Below, piece by piece: positions 9,688-19,619 of a stretch of 64,000 bases of DNA. Source of the stretch: an uncultured Flavobacteriales bacterium (GTDB lineage Bacteria > Bacteroidota > Bacteroidia > Flavobacteriales_G > Salibacteraceae); NCBI GenBank assembly GCA_913057205.1, contig CAJXNO010000011.1:1-64000 (forward strand), read 5' to 3'. How positions within the stretch are numbered: the stretch's first letter is position 1; every line of letters starts with the position of its first letter. The notes under the pieces are model-generated. The model ran no database searches. It saw nothing but the letters and a program-made list of their open reading frames with translations, and was not told the origin of the DNA. The translations under genes were made by a program, and so were the position numbers.

Positions 9688-9708
9688 CAGTGTTATGAGA
9701 ATCGTGAT

Positions 9709-12339
9709 TTACTGCTTCACGAAACCACGTACGATGTTCATCTGATCTGAGTTAACAGACAAGTTGTACATACCTGGTGTCAATGCGTTCACATCAATGC
9801 TCACTGGCGCATTTGGCTCAATGGTCATGAATGCTTCTTGCAGTACAGTACGTCCTTGAACGTCAGTAACCGTTACAGTTACATCCTTCAATGTAGATGC
9901 TCCTTCAAGATCAAGGGTCAAGCGATCCTTTGTTGGATTAGGGAAGAGCGTCAAAATAGAGCTTCCATCCTCCTCATTGATACCGTTTGGCCAGATCTCA
10001 ACGTATACCGTATCAGAACCTGAACAGCCAGCAGCATTCGTTGCTTGCGCCCAGTATGTTCCGGTTTGTCCAACGTGAATGGTTTGGGTTGTTTCACCTG
10101 TACTCCATAGGTACTGAGCGAAGTTACCTGCGTCTAGTGTGATGCCAACTCCTGAAGTGCTCAGGTAATTCACCCCAAGGTCAACCACTGGAGACTCATT
10201 CTCAGATGCGATGTTCACGGTTTGAACAGACTCACATTCGCTTGAATCGGTAACGGTTACCAGGTAGCTTCCAGCATTCAATGAAGATGCTGTAGTTCCA
10301 AGCTGACCGTCGCTCCACTCATATACGTAAGGCTTGCGTCCGCCTGTTGCCACAACGGTTGCAGAACCTGTTCCATCATCTGGACAAACCGTAGAATTTT
10401 GACTGTTGATGGCCGAAACCAATAGCGGTGCTTCATCTACATAGATATTCACTGCACTATCCAAGCAACCCAGGTTATCGGTAGCTACAACGGTATACAT
10501 ACCACCGCCGATGTTTAACAGGTCCGTAGAAGTCTGTCCGGAAGACCATGCGTAAACGATAGGTGCTACACCTCCGGTTTGGTTGCTCTCAATAGAGCCA
10601 TCAGCGAAGCTGAAACAAGATACATCAGAAACAACCGGATCCAAGGTTAAGGTAGATGGCGAAGGATTGATCACCACTTCCTCTTCCAAGATACAACCGA
10701 AAGCGTCTTCAACACTTACGGTGTAGGTACCCGCAGACAATTGATCATTGATCTGTCCTACGATTCCATCGTTCCAAGTGTAAAGCAATCCAGTAGAGTC
10801 CACTGGGCAGAAGCTCACATAAGAATCATCTGTCTCCCAGTTGGTAGCGTTTCTACCTGGGTAAACAATCGCTTCCGTACCACCTTGGTTCTGCATACCT
10901 TGGGTAGCGATATCAAACTGGTTGAAGCATCCGTTCTGCACTTGGAAATCCGTTTGAATTTCGATGCAGTTGGTCGTCTCGTGCAAGATGATTTGTGCTG
11001 TTGTATTGTTATCACCAAAGCAATCACCCAAATCGTAGAAGTTCACGATCATTCTTCTGAACGGAGCGTCGCCTGCCAAACAATAGGTGATGTCGGTGAA
11101 ACCATCCACATCGAACCAAGTAGCGAAGATCGCGTTGTTTGGCTCAAACGTACTGGTGTTCGGAAGCATTTCCGCAGAGCAACATCCGTTATCCAATCCA
11201 CCACCAAATCCAATAAATCCATTGGTAGCGATCTGGAATTGATCATACGACTCACCATAGAATTCGAAATCAAATCCGATGTCAAGGAAACCACTGACTT
11301 GGTTACTGAATGAACCGAAGCTAACGGAGTTACATGTACCAGCAGAATCCCAAGCGTAGTTCATTGAGTTGGTATCCATTGCGTAAGAACCAGTAAAGAC
11401 CTCTCCGCCAGAACCTACAACTTGGGCAGCGGCATCATCATACTTACATACCAACTGTGTCAAGATCGTTTGATCCGCGAAGATGGAATCTGTTGGTTCA
11501 AGAATAGCGGTGTTAGAGGCAGTATCACCGTTGAAATCCGTTACCGTTACAGTGTATGTACCAGGAGCAAGATTCATCAATGAATCGCCGGTTGCACCTG
11601 TACTCCATGCATACGTGTAAGGTGGTGTACCAAATGAGCCATCAACAACTAAGAATCCATTGCTATCGTTGAAGCAAGGATTGAAGTTCGCTGACGTGAA
11701 GTTCACACTCAATACATTAAGATCAAGGTAAACGTCATCATAAGCGAGGCCATCACCGCCAAACCAAGTCGAGTTATCCATCTGTCCGAAGCGAACTTGG
11801 AAAGTGGATGAATAATCCTGTCCAGCGTTGGCCAACGCAGTGGTCATGTCAATGCTGAAATCAAACCACTGACCGGCTGGATTATTCTGTGGGAAATTGA
11901 AGAAAGCGCCAATGTTGGCCACTTCAACCCACCCTGAGGTGTTACTTCCGCGGATCCAAACACGATCACCAAAGTCGTTTTCATCATTGTTATCTAAAAC
12001 CGAAAAGCGCAATTGGAGGCTGTCAGACGCCACTGCATACGCTGAAAGGTCATAGGTAAGGATCGCTGAATTCTCAGGATCTGGCGACAACCAACTTGCG
12101 GAACCCCACATGGCCAACGACTGAGAACTGTTCTGTCCTGTCAGGTTGGTTTGGAGTGTACCTGTTGATTGTGTGGAGGAAAACTCCCAGCCGGATAATC
12201 CGGCAATGGCAACAGGTGTCGTTGCATTGGAGTAGGTAGCTGCATTCGCACCTTCGAAATCCTCGTAATAGAGGTTCACCTGGGCAGTAACTCCCAAGCA
12301 AAGGGCTCCAGCGAAAAGAGAGAGTAAAACCTTCTTCAT
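9709..12339 (-). CDS. Secreted T9SS cargo protein with SprB-type repeats
   Basis: An 876-residue protein with an N-terminal signal peptide ([20 protein letters not shown]) and a C-terminal type IX sorting domain ([19 protein letters not shown] near residue 795, ending VRGFVKQ). Between them are at least three SprB-like repeats, recognisable by a Cys, a DG/NG turn, then YxWSxG and GxYTVTVTD; they start near residues 208, 575 and 650. SprB is the gliding adhesin of Flavobacterium, and such repeats are common in secreted Bacteroidota adhesins. The protein is predicted to cross the outer membrane through the T9SS and be attached or released at the surface. It is transcribed away from mnmE. Confidence 0.88.
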   Translation of the reverse strand: MKKVLLSLFAGALCLGVTAQVNLYYEDFEGANAATYSNATTPVAIAGLSGWEFSSTQSTGTLQTNLTGQNSSQSLAMWGSASWLSPDPENSAILTYDLSAYAVASDSLQLRFSVLDNNDENDFGDRVWIRGSNTSGWVEVANIGAFFNFPQNNPAGQWFDFSIDMTTALANAGQDYSSTFQVRFGQMDNSTWFGGDGLAYDDVYLDLNVLSVNFTSANFNPCFNDSNGFLVVDGSFGTPPYTYAWSTGATGDSLMNLAPGTYTVTVTDFNGDTASNTAILEPTDSIFADQTILTQLVCKYDDAAAQVVGSGGEVFTGSYAMDTNSMNYAWDSAGTCNSVSFGSFSNQVSGFLDIGFDFEFYGESYDQFQIATNGFIGFGGGLDNGCCSAEMLPNTSTFEPNNAIFATWFDVDGFTDITYCLAGDAPFRRMIVNFYDLGDCFGDNNTTAQIILHETTNCIEIQTDFQVQNGCFNQFDIATQGMQNQGGTEAIVYPGRNATNWETDDSYVSFCPVDSTGLLYTWNDGIVGQINDQLSAGTYTVSVEDAFGCILEEEVVINPSPSTLTLDPVVSDVSCFSFADGSIESNQTGGVAPIVYAWSSGQTSTDLLNIGGGMYTVVATDNLGCLDSAVNIYVDEAPLLVSAINSQNSTVCPDDGTGSATVVATGGRKPYVYEWSDGQLGTTASSLNAGSYLVTVTDSSECESVQTVNIASENESPVVDLGVNYLSTSGVGITLDAGNFAQYLWSTGETTQTIHVGQTGTYWAQATNAAGCSGSDTVYVEIWPNGINEEDGSSILTLFPNPTKDRLTLDLEGASTLKDVTVTVTDVQGRTVLQEAFMTIEPNAPVSIDVNALTPGMYNLSVNSDQMNIVRGFVKQ

Positions 12340-12528
12340 ACTTATTAATTTAAATTATGGTTTAGTAGGACAACGTTTAAAGTCGAACTGTAAATATACA
12401 TAAATTAAACGCTCATTTTCATAGACGAAGATGCGTAATGTGTCGACAAATGTCAAATCAGTTTTATAAATACCTAGCATAAAGAAAGATAGGGGTAAGT
12501 TCAACCGCTATGATCGCTTCGGAGGCAT

Positions 12529-12536
12529 TAGCTTTG
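12529..12536 (+). promoter_or_regulatory. mnmE -7 promoter box, probably leaderless
   Basis: TAGCTTTG matches TAnnTTTG and ends only 4 bp before the mnmE ATG, so transcription should begin at or next to the start codon. No clear TTG -33 element is seen at the usual spacing. Confidence 0.5.
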
Positions 12537-12540
12537 CCCC

Positions 12541-13905
12541 ATGAATGTTTCACCTACGATTTCAGCCATTGCCACACCCAACGGAGAAGGCGCTATTGGT
12601 GTAATGCGCTTATCGGGTTCCGAAGCGCTACCTATCGCCCGACGGATGGTGAAGACGCGTCAGTCGGACTGGAAACCTAATCGAAACACCTTCGGACGCT
12701 TTATGATTAACGAGGAAGTGTTGGATGAGGTCATGGTTTGCTACTTCGCGTCCCCGAACTCATACACTGGGGAGGATGTGGTAGAAATCTCTTTTCATGG
12801 CTCAAGCTATATCTTGGATGAAGCATTGAAGCACAGCTTAGCCCTGGGCTGTCAACTTGCGGCCCCGGGAGAGTTCACCCAACGTGCCTTTCTCAACGGC
12901 AAGCTGGATTTGAGTCAAGCAGAGGCTGTGGCCGACCTCATCGCCTCAGAATCAGCTGCAGAACACCGCATGGCCATGGAACAGATGCGTGGTGGCTTTT
13001 CTAAAGAGATCGCCTCCCTTCGAGAGCAGCTCATCCACTTTGCAAGCTTGATCGAGTTGGAATTAGACTTTTCTGAAGAGGACGTAGACTTTGCCAACCG
13101 CGATGAGCTATTGCAGCTTATCGATACCATTTTTAAGATGGTCGATGGCCTTATTCGCTCCTTCCGTTATGGCAATGCGATCAAATCTGGCGTTCCCGTT
13201 GTGATTGTGGGTAAACCCAACGCTGGGAAATCAACGCTATTAAACGCCTTACTAAAAGAAGACAAAGCAATCGTAACCGAGATCGAAGGCACCACGCGCG
13301 ATGCAATCGAAGACACGATCATTTTAGAAGGAATCCGATTCAGGTTCATCGACACCGCTGGACTGAGAGAAACGTTGGATGAAGTGGAGAGCATCGGAGT
13401 ACAACGTAGCATAGAGAAAATGAAGGCCGCCCGCATTGTTATCTATCTCTATGATGCACGCGAATCCTCAGAGGCACATCGCAACCTTCTGAACGAACTG
13501 CGCGCACAAGTAGCAGAAGATACCCTTTGGCTTCCTGTAGCCAACAAAATGGATCTCGTTAACACGCCGATTGAGGCCTTAGATCCTGCTATCAACACCT
13601 TAAGCATAACCGCCAAGTCATCAGAAGGACTGCAAGACCTTGAAAACGCACTCGTAGAAAAGGTAAGGTCACTGAACGACAGCTCACAAGCCATCGTGGT
13701 CACGAACACCCGTCATTTACATGCACTCCAAGCCACCAGCGTAGCACTGAATCAGGCGCGTCAAGCTATTGAGAATGGCATCTCTGGCGACTTAGTAGCG
13801 GCAGACATCCGTGAGGCCTTGCACCACCTCGGTAGCATCACCGGAGAGATCAGTACAGATGATCTACTGGGGAATATTTTTGGAAAGTTTTGTATCGGAA
13901 AGTAA
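12541..13905 (+). CDS. mnmE: tRNA modification GTPase MnmE
   Basis: GTPase that, with MnmG, installs the 5-(carboxymethyl)aminomethyl group on wobble uridine 34 of certain tRNAs. The 454 residues show the N-terminal tetrahydrofolate-binding domain (TISAIATPNGEGAIGVMRLSG), the G domain with P-loop GKPNAGKST near residue 224 and DTAGL near residue 271, NKMD near residue 336, and the invariant C-terminal CIGK, whose Cys is catalytic. The last codons and the T of the stop form the left attachment site of the island; the pre-integration stop would have been TGA and is now TAA, so the protein sequence is preserved after integration. Confidence 0.97.
   Translation: MNVSPTISAIATPNGEGAIGVMRLSGSEALPIARRMVKTRQSDWKPNRNTFGRFMINEEVLDEVMVCYFASPNSYTGEDVVEISFHGSSYILDEALKHSLALGCQLAAPGEFTQRAFLNGKLDLSQAEAVADLIASESAAEHRMAMEQMRGGFSKEIASLREQLIHFASLIELELDFSEEDVDFANRDELLQLIDTIFKMVDGLIRSFRYGNAIKSGVPVVIVGKPNAGKSTLLNALLKEDKAIVTEIEGTTRDAIEDTIILEGIRFRFIDTAGLRETLDEVESIGVQRSIEKMKAARIVIYLYDARESSEAHRNLLNELRAQVAEDTLWLPVANKMDLVNTPIEALDPAINTLSITAKSSEGLQDLENALVEKVRSLNDSSQAIVVTNTRHLHALQATSVALNQARQAIENGISGDLVAADIREALHHLGSITGEISTDDLLGNIFGKFCIGK
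13888..13903 (+). repeat. attL, 16-bp direct repeat
   Basis: TTTTGTATCGGAAAGT, covering the MnmE codons for (F)CIGK and the first base of the stop codon. It is identical to 28750-28765. The same codons of mnmE (trmE/thdF) form the attachment site of Salmonella genomic island 1. Confidence 0.92.
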
Positions 13906-14020
13906 CCACTACAAAACAAACATTCAAAAAACGAACAAAAAACAGCTGTTAATTACGATATAGCTACATTTTTGTTTGCGTAAAAGCTACCCCTCACTTT
14001 GTCATGCTATAAGTTTTATC

Positions 14021-14076
14021 GGTACAAATTTGTACCTTTATTGTACCTCAATACGGTTTTCAATATTATTTGTACC
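14021..14076. promoter_or_regulatory. TTTGTACC sites near the left end
   Basis: A perfect 16-bp palindrome GGTACAAATTTGTACC (14021-14036) is followed by ATTGTACC (14040-14047) and TTTGTACC (14069-14076). The same octamer recurs at the right end (28693-28711). Repeated short sites just inside both att sites are what arm-type integrase or excisionase binding sites look like; this is inference. The rest of 13906-14150 has no gene. Confidence 0.5.
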
Positions 14077-14102
14077 TCAAATTGATTTTTTAGAGTAATT
14101 GT

Positions 14103-14147
14103 GGCACACACAGGCACGTATTGACACACTAAGGCACACACAGGCAC
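14103..14147. promoter_or_regulatory. Paired 15-bp direct repeats upstream of the HTH gene
   Basis: GGCACACACAGGCAC occurs at 14103-14117 and 14133-14147, exactly 30 bp apart (about three helical turns), with the second copy ending 3 bp before the ATG of the HTH gene. The spacing and position suggest an operator for self-repression. Confidence 0.45.
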
Positions 14148-14150
14148 AAA

Positions 14151-14735
14151 ATGAGTAGTAATATTAAAGTACAGCGTATTTGTCAGCATTGCAGTAATGA
14201 ATTTACAGCACGCACAACGGTAACTAAATACTGTTCGGACAAATGCAGTAAGGCAGCGTACAAAGCCCGTAAACGAGCAGAAAAGGTCAAGCAGTCAAAC
14301 GCTGAAACCACACGAATAAAAAACCAACCTATTGAGCAACTGAAAGCTAAAGAGTTTTTAAGTATCAATGAGGTATGCCAGTTGGTTGGAATAAGTAGAC
14401 GTACAGTTTACCGATTAATTGAGCAAGGCGACCTAAAAAAAATAAAGGTTGGAAGCCGCACCCTTATTAAGCGTTTAGCCCTAAACATGCTATTGAACAA
14501 TAAGGAAACTGGAAAGTCTAAAATACCTGACCAACAAATAAACGACCTCAACGACTGGAAACAAGCAGAGACTTTTGATATTAAAGACTGTTACACCTTA
14601 TCAGAGATACAGGACAAATACAAGGTTTCTGAAAGTACCGTACAGCAGTTAATCAAAAGAAACAGCATACCCAAAATAAAGAAAGGTTGGTACGCTTATG
14701 TACCGAAACAGATTATTGATGAATTATTGACGTAA
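14151..14735 (+). CDS. Zinc-ribbon and double HTH DNA-binding protein, excisionase-like
   Basis: A 194-residue protein with three visible parts. Residues 5-35 contain CQHCSNEF and YCSDKCSK, a four-cysteine zinc-ribbon-like module. Residues 65-100 ([27 protein letters not shown]) form a MerR/excisionase-type helix-turn-helix, and residues 145-192 ([26 protein letters not shown]) form a second one. Proteins of this type precede tyrosine recombinases in Bacteroidota islands and act as directionality factors or regulators. Here it is the first island gene, 59 bp before the recombinase. The zinc-ribbon plus two HTH combination is longer than a typical excisionase. Confidence 0.75.
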   Translation: MSSNIKVQRICQHCSNEFTARTTVTKYCSDKCSKAAYKARKRAEKVKQSNAETTRIKNQPIEQLKAKEFLSINEVCQLVGISRRTVYRLIEQGDLKKIKVGSRTLIKRLALNMLLNNKETGKSKIPDQQINDLNDWKQAETFDIKDCYTLSEIQDKYKVSESTVQQLIKRNSIPKIKKGWYAYVPKQIIDELLT

Positions 14736-14754
14736 AACAAGTTTTTTTCAGCCG

Positions 14755-14779
14755 TTCACAATTTTCACGGTTTTCACGA
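14755..14779. promoter_or_regulatory. Three phased TTCAC motifs before the recombinase gene
   Basis: TTCAC occurs at 14755, 14764 and 14774, roughly one helical turn apart, ending 15 bp before the recombinase ATG. The same half-site (GTTCACG) builds the inverted repeat at 18435-18477, suggesting one regulator for both. Confidence 0.4.
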
Positions 14780-14794
14780 ATAGCATAAAAGACA

Positions 14795-15952
14795 ATGGGA
14801 ACAAAAGTAAGTTTAAGACAAAAAAAAATAAGCAAGGGGCGTAAAAGCCTGTACCTTGACTTTTACCCTCCGATACCACACCCCGAAACGGGCGAACCCA
14901 CACGCAGGGAGTTTTTAAGGCTGTACATTCTCGAGAAACCTAAAACACCGTTTGATAAACAACACATTAATGAAACTCTTAAAATAGGCGAGAGTATACG
15001 TCAAAAGCGTGAAAACTTCCTAAACAAGCCTGAAATTTACAGCCAGTACGAAAAGGAGCAACTAAGGTTAAAGGAATTAGGCGAACAATGTTTTATTGAA
15101 TACTTCACTAAGTTAGCAAACAAACGCAAAGCTAGTAATCACGATAACTGGGTTTCAGCACTCAATTACCTTGACACCTTTACAAATGGCAATTTGAAGT
15201 TTGCCGACCTCAACCAAAAGTTTTTAGCGGACTTCAAAGAATATCTACTTACTACCAAAAGCAATAGGAGTAACAAAACAACCCTTTCACAAAATTCAGC
15301 AGTTTCGTATTTCAACAAGGTAAAAGCTGCACTAAAACAAGCCTACAAAGACGGTATTTTACAAACCGACCTAAACGCCAAAGTAAAGCCCATAAAAGCA
15401 GCCGAAACAAGGCGTGAATACTTAACCCTTGACGAACTCAACAAACTTGCAAAGACTGATTGCAACAACCCTTTATTGAAACGTGCAGCCCTGTTTTCAG
15501 CACTTACAGGGTTGAGGTTTTCAGACATTCAAAAAATGACTTGGGGCGAACTGGAATACATAAACGGGCAAGGGTATTTCCTGAACTTCAACCAAAAGAA
15601 AACCAAAGGCGTTGAGGTATTGCCCATTTCAGAACAGGCGTACAGCCTTACAGAGGGTGCAGAAAACCCAAAGGATATGCCACAGGATAAACCCGTATTT
15701 GAGGGGCTTAAATATTCAGCCTACCATAACAAACACCTATTTCAATGGATTGGAGCAGCAGGAATAACAAAGGATATTACATTTCATTGTTTCAGACATA
15801 CGTTTGCCACCTTACAACTGTCTATGGGTACGGACATTTACACCGTTTCCAAAATGTTAGGGCATAAAGACCTGAAAACAACTCAGATTTACGTCAAAAT
15901 AGTTGATGAAGCTAAACGAACAGCAATGAGCAGAATTAAACTGGATATGTAA
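14795..15952 (+). CDS. Tyrosine recombinase (island integrase)
   Basis: A 385-residue site-specific recombinase. It has an N-terminal arm-binding region (residues 1-60), a SAM-like core-binding domain (about 95-195) and a catalytic domain with the expected residues: Arg 241 (LTGLRFSD), His 331 and Arg 334 (HCFRH), His 357 (LGHKD) and nucleophile Tyr 366 (QIYVK). It resembles the Bacteroides-type integrases of mobilisable elements. Being next to attL, it is the obvious candidate for inserting the island into mnmE. It is not an integron integrase: I see no additional IntI-type insertion near the patch III region. Confidence 0.93.
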   Translation: MGTKVSLRQKKISKGRKSLYLDFYPPIPHPETGEPTRREFLRLYILEKPKTPFDKQHINETLKIGESIRQKRENFLNKPEIYSQYEKEQLRLKELGEQCFIEYFTKLANKRKASNHDNWVSALNYLDTFTNGNLKFADLNQKFLADFKEYLLTTKSNRSNKTTLSQNSAVSYFNKVKAALKQAYKDGILQTDLNAKVKPIKAAETRREYLTLDELNKLAKTDCNNPLLKRAALFSALTGLRFSDIQKMTWGELEYINGQGYFLNFNQKKTKGVEVLPISEQAYSLTEGAENPKDMPQDKPVFEGLKYSAYHNKHLFQWIGAAGITKDITFHCFRHTFATLQLSMGTDIYTVSKMLGHKDLKTTQIYVKIVDEAKRTAMSRIKLDM

Positions 15953-15982
15953 ACAGTTAAGAATTTTAAAGCACACAAGAAA

Positions 15983-16915
15983 ATGGAACACTTAGGGAAC
16001 CGAAGTCTTTTTACCTCACACTTTGTTCTGGGGGGCAAAGAGGCTGATAGGAAATTCACAAAAACCAAAACAGATGTGCTTGAAGCTCTGCACATGTGGC
16101 TGAATTTTAAGGATAATGACCAGGGAATGGAAAACTATAGTATAGTGAGAACGAGGTCTGTAGATTTTCTTGAGATTATAGAGCTTCAAACGTTTAAAGA
16201 AATAACCCAGGAGCTGCATCGGTCGTATTGTTTAGAGTACCCCTACTCCAGTAGGAAAGATTTCTTAAAACATGTATTTGAGTATACGATTCATGATTTA
16301 GAAAGGTTTTTGGAACTGGATTTATATTGTCATGGAGAGGTGCTAAATGAAAATAAGTATTGCTTTTACACCGTTTTTATGGACGATGCTATGCAGTTCA
16401 TAGATTTCGCAATTAGTGGCGAGAAGGAGATAGAATACTATCAGCAATATTATAGGGCGGTATTGAATTACTTAAAATCTTTTGAAGAAGAGGAAGAAAC
16501 AACCATAGCGGCTCGTGCAAGTAAAAATCAGCCACCTGAACTGGAGACCCCTGCAACCTTTGAAGAACTTTTTTATGACGCTGCGCAAGCAGATCCTTGT
16601 TTGAGAATCTTGAGGGAAATAGAACCACCTACGCTTGATGCAATAAATAATTACATAGGTAAATCAAAAGGGATATTTCCTTTGTGGATTAAGGTATTAA
16701 AGGAGAAGACACCTGAACCCTTAATAAAGCATTTTCCCAATATAGTTTACAAAAACTTACTGAATCAAAAAGTAAAAGGACTTAACCTTTCAAAAGATGC
16801 TAGCGAGTTCAGAAAGCATTATAAACAACTAGAAAACAATGGTGTAAAGGAAGATTTAAAAAGAATACTTTCCCAATATTCCCATGATGGAAAGTTGGGA
16901 AAATTGGGATTTTGA
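15983..16915 (+). CDS. Hypothetical protein of island core
   Basis: A 310-residue protein I do not recognise. It is acidic in the middle (EEEEETT near residue 170) and basic at the C-terminus, with no signal peptide or membrane segment. It lies 30 bp after the recombinase gene and its stop codon abuts the start codon of the next HTH gene, so it belongs to the same operon. Similar-sized unknown proteins sit between the integrase and the small HTH gene in many Bacteroidota islands; a role in regulation or replication is a guess. Confidence 0.7.
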   Translation: MEHLGNRSLFTSHFVLGGKEADRKFTKTKTDVLEALHMWLNFKDNDQGMENYSIVRTRSVDFLEIIELQTFKEITQELHRSYCLEYPYSSRKDFLKHVFEYTIHDLERFLELDLYCHGEVLNENKYCFYTVFMDDAMQFIDFAISGEKEIEYYQQYYRAVLNYLKSFEEEEETTIAARASKNQPPELETPATFEELFYDAAQADPCLRILREIEPPTLDAINNYIGKSKGIFPLWIKVLKEKTPEPLIKHFPNIVYKNLLNQKVKGLNLSKDASEFRKHYKQLENNGVKEDLKRILSQYSHDGKLGKLGF

Positions 16916-17308
16916 ATGACCGTTGATTCGTATCAAAATTTAAATGATATGAAAAAAATGGTATTTATTTCCCTACCGATTGACGACCTACAAACGGTAA
17001 TTATTGATTGTGTTAATTTCTGTTTAACAAGCAAAAAACAAGAACAAACACCCACCGAACCCGCTGAAAAATGGCTTGACCTCAATGACCTTGTTCAGTA
17101 TGACCCTGAAAAACGAAGTAAACCGACTTGGTACAGCAAGATTTCACGTAATGAAGTACCACATTATAAACGTGGCAAAAAGCTCTATTTCCTCAAATCT
17201 GAAATAGACGAATGGCTAAAGCAAGGAAAATGCAAGTCAAACGCTGAAATTGAGCAGGAAGCCCAAGTGTATTTGTTGAACAACAAAAAAGGGTTGAGCA
17301 ATGGATAA
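16916..17308 (+). CDS. Small HTH (helix_turn_helix_17-like) protein
   Basis: A 130-residue protein with the segment WLDLNDLVQYDP...KPTWYSKISRNEVPHYKRG...LYFLKSEIDEWLKQGK (about residues 56-103), the pattern of excisionase-type winged HTH domains. The N-terminal FISLPIDDLQTVIIDCVN motif is common in small HTH proteins of Bacteroidota mobile elements. An internal Met near residue 12 is an alternative start. It overlaps the downstream ATPase gene by 8 bp, indicating translational coupling. Likely role: regulation of excision or of the replication genes. Confidence 0.78.
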   Translation: MTVDSYQNLNDMKKMVFISLPIDDLQTVIIDCVNFCLTSKKQEQTPTEPAEKWLDLNDLVQYDPEKRSKPTWYSKISRNEVPHYKRGKKLYFLKSEIDEWLKQGKCKSNAEIEQEAQVYLLNNKKGLSNG

Positions 17309-18431
17309 TCAAACAAACAACCTCAACAATACATCTCGACATAAGGGAAAACAAAATGATGCAGAGCCAATAGAGATAACGCCTCAATTTTCTGACTTAG
17401 AGCAACCTGAGACGTTCTTAAACCACGTTAAAGACATTCAAAATATATCTGAATCGGAAAAGAAGAACAAGGGGCTTCTCAAAATAAAAACAGCCAACGA
17501 ATGGGTGAGTGAGGCTAAAGCCACACCAATACCTGAAATGCTCTTTAGTGAATTTTGGTATGAAAATGAAATATGCATCTTATTTGCAGATAGCAATCTG
17601 GGAAAGTCAATTTTAGCTGTGCAAATAGCTGATAGTATAAGTAAAGGCAAACAAATTCCAAGGTTTAAACTAGAAGCACAAAAGCAGCCTGTTTTATATT
17701 ACGACTTTGAGCTTTCACCCAAGCAATTTGAGTCAAGGTGTTCTGTAAAAAGCCAAACTCAAAAGGTATTTAAAAATCATTATTCATTTGATGATAACTT
17801 CAAACGAATTGAAATAAACCCTGACTTTGAACTCTCCAAGGGTATCGACTTTGAAAAACTCTTAATTCAATCTATTGAGCAAAGCATAATTGAAACAAAT
17901 GCGAAAGTTTTAATCATCGATAATATTACATACCTCAAGACTGAAATGGAGCAATCAAAGAACGCCTTGGCATTAATTCAGCATCTGAAATCATTAAAAA
18001 GTAAATATGGGCTTTCAATACTAGCCCTTGCGCACACCCCAAAACGTGATTTAACTCGCCCAATCTCTCAAAATGATTTACAGGGCAGTAAAGCGATATT
18101 CAACTTTATTGACAGTTGCTTCGCAATAGGTCAAAGCACTACGAATAAAGATATTCGGTATATAAAGCAGATTAAAGCCCGAAACACAGCATTAATCTAT
18201 AACAGCGATAATGTTATGGTATGTCGCCTGGATAAGCCGTTTAACCTCATTGGCTTTGAGTTTTTAGACTTCGGAGCAGAATGGGAACATTTAAGACAGG
18301 TTACTGAAACAGACCGTGGAATTATGATTGAAAAAGTTAAAGAATTGACTGAAAAAGGATACACGCAAAGGGCAATTGCAGAAGAGTTGGGCATTGCCCT
18401 TGGAACAGTCAATAAGTATCTAACCATGTGA
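17301..18431 (+). CDS. RepA-like AAA/RecA-fold ATPase
   Basis: A 376-residue ATPase resembling the hexameric RepA helicase family of mobilisable plasmids. A P-loop ADSNLGKS lies at about residues 96-103, and a Walker B-like VLIIDN near residue 206; LALAHTPKRD near residue 240 fits the sensor histidine region. The C-terminus (EKGYTQRAIAEELGIALGTVNKYL) is an added HTH domain. With the downstream primase-like gene this gives the island a potential helicase-primase pair for autonomous or assisted replication after excision. Confidence 0.8.
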   Translation: MDNQTNNLNNTSRHKGKQNDAEPIEITPQFSDLEQPETFLNHVKDIQNISESEKKNKGLLKIKTANEWVSEAKATPIPEMLFSEFWYENEICILFADSNLGKSILAVQIADSISKGKQIPRFKLEAQKQPVLYYDFELSPKQFESRCSVKSQTQKVFKNHYSFDDNFKRIEINPDFELSKGIDFEKLLIQSIEQSIIETNAKVLIIDNITYLKTEMEQSKNALALIQHLKSLKSKYGLSILALAHTPKRDLTRPISQNDLQGSKAIFNFIDSCFAIGQSTTNKDIRYIKQIKARNTALIYNSDNVMVCRLDKPFNLIGFEFLDFGAEWEHLRQVTETDRGIMIEKVKELTEKGYTQRAIAEELGIALGTVNKYLTM

Positions 18432-18434
18432 AAG

Positions 18435-18477
18435 TGTTCACGATGTTCACAACCTAAGACCGTGAACACCGTGAACA
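18435..18477. repeat. Inverted repeat of iterated GTTCAC motifs (possible operator or origin)
   Basis: TGTTCACGATGTTCAC (18435-18450) is complementary at 15 of 16 positions to 18462-18477, with an 11-nt loop. Each arm contains two GTTCAC half-sites, so four copies in all. It fills the gap between the RepA-like ATPase and the primase-like gene. It could be an operator, an iteron-type origin or a single-strand initiation hairpin. Confidence 0.6.
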
Positions 18478-18492
18478 TCAATATGAGTAAAA

Positions 18493-19548
18493 GTGAATAC
18501 AGAATACCGTTACATATTTGATACAGGCAGTAAAAAACACCTTTGTCCGAATTGTAATAAGAAACGTTTTGTAAGATATATTGATAAACAAACAGGAGAA
18601 TACCTACCCGAACGGTATGGGCGTTGCGACCGTGAAAGCAAATGCGGTTGTTTTCTTAACCCATACGAAGATGGCTATGCTAAAGCTGTTTGGGAGCAGG
18701 AACACGGCAATAAAAGAGGCTGGAAGCTACAACCACTGCAATCAATACAGAAGCCTTCAAGCCAGCCTGAAAGGGCCTTTATTCCCTTTGATGTATTTGA
18801 CCGCACACGTGCTGGTTATCGGCATAATACATTCATTCAAAATATGCTCTCTAGAATTGCCTTTCCTTTTGAAGTAAAGGACATTGAAAGGGTAATCGCA
18901 TTATATCACTTAGGGACGGTACAACATGGCTACCGTAAAGGGGCAGTCACCCTCCCTTTTATTGATGTTAATGGCAATGTAAGAGCCGTTCAGGTAAAAC
19001 ATTTTAACCATCATAACCACACCACAGCCACTGACTTTTTACATTCAATAATTGAAAAGCATAACACCCAAAACAATAAACCGCTTCCTGAATGGCTGGA
19101 GGCTTACAAGAGGAACGAAATGAAGGTGTCTTGTTTGTTTGGAGAACACCTTCTAAGGCAATACCCACACAATCCTATTGCGCTAGTTGAAGCGCCTAAA
19201 ACGGCTATTTATGGCACATTGTATTTTGGTTTCCCTGAACAACCTGAAGACTTACTCTGGTTGGCTGTTTACAATCTTAGTAGTTTAAACCTTGGTAAGT
19301 GCATGGCTTTGAAAAGCAGGAGTGTCTGTCTATTTCCCGACCTATCCAAAGACGGCAAAGCCTTTGATTTATGGAGTAATAAATCCACCGAAATACAAAA
19401 GCAACTACCAGGCACATACTTTCAAGTCTCAGACTTACTGGAAGAACACGCACCACTCCAGGACAAGGAGCAAGGCAAGGACATAGCTGACTACCTAATA
19501 AAACAAGATTGGCGATTATTTAGAAACAAGCAGAGGAAAAGAGTTTAG
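18493..19548 (+). CDS. DUF6371 primase-like protein
   Basis: A 351-residue protein with an N-terminal four-cysteine zinc finger (C18, C21, C45, C51: LCPNCNKK and RCDRESKCGC) and a C-terminal TOPRIM-like part in which VEAPKTA (near residue 235) and LFPDLSKDGKAFDLW (near residue 280) supply the expected acidic residues. This matches DUF6371 proteins of Bacteroidota elements, likely primases. The start used is the GTG at 18493; an ATG at 18483 in another frame ends after 12 codons. It follows the RepA-like gene across the inverted repeat. Confidence 0.72.
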   Translation: MNTEYRYIFDTGSKKHLCPNCNKKRFVRYIDKQTGEYLPERYGRCDRESKCGCFLNPYEDGYAKAVWEQEHGNKRGWKLQPLQSIQKPSSQPERAFIPFDVFDRTRAGYRHNTFIQNMLSRIAFPFEVKDIERVIALYHLGTVQHGYRKGAVTLPFIDVNGNVRAVQVKHFNHHNHTTATDFLHSIIEKHNTQNNKPLPEWLEAYKRNEMKVSCLFGEHLLRQYPHNPIALVEAPKTAIYGTLYFGFPEQPEDLLWLAVYNLSSLNLGKCMALKSRSVCLFPDLSKDGKAFDLWSNKSTEIQKQLPGTYFQVSDLLEEHAPLQDKEQGKDIADYLIKQDWRLFRNKQRKRV

Positions 19549-19619
19549 TCCGATGCAAGTTAGTAGACTTAAGAAACGAATTACGCTGTTAAAATCTGAA
19601 CGAAGTAACGGTGGTGAGG

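Noticed and set aside
14795..15952. Tyrosine recombinase as an integron integrase acting on the cassettes
   Set aside because: It sits next to attL with excisionase-like genes and looks like an island integrase; no IntI-specific insertion is evident, so its role in cassette movement is not supported.
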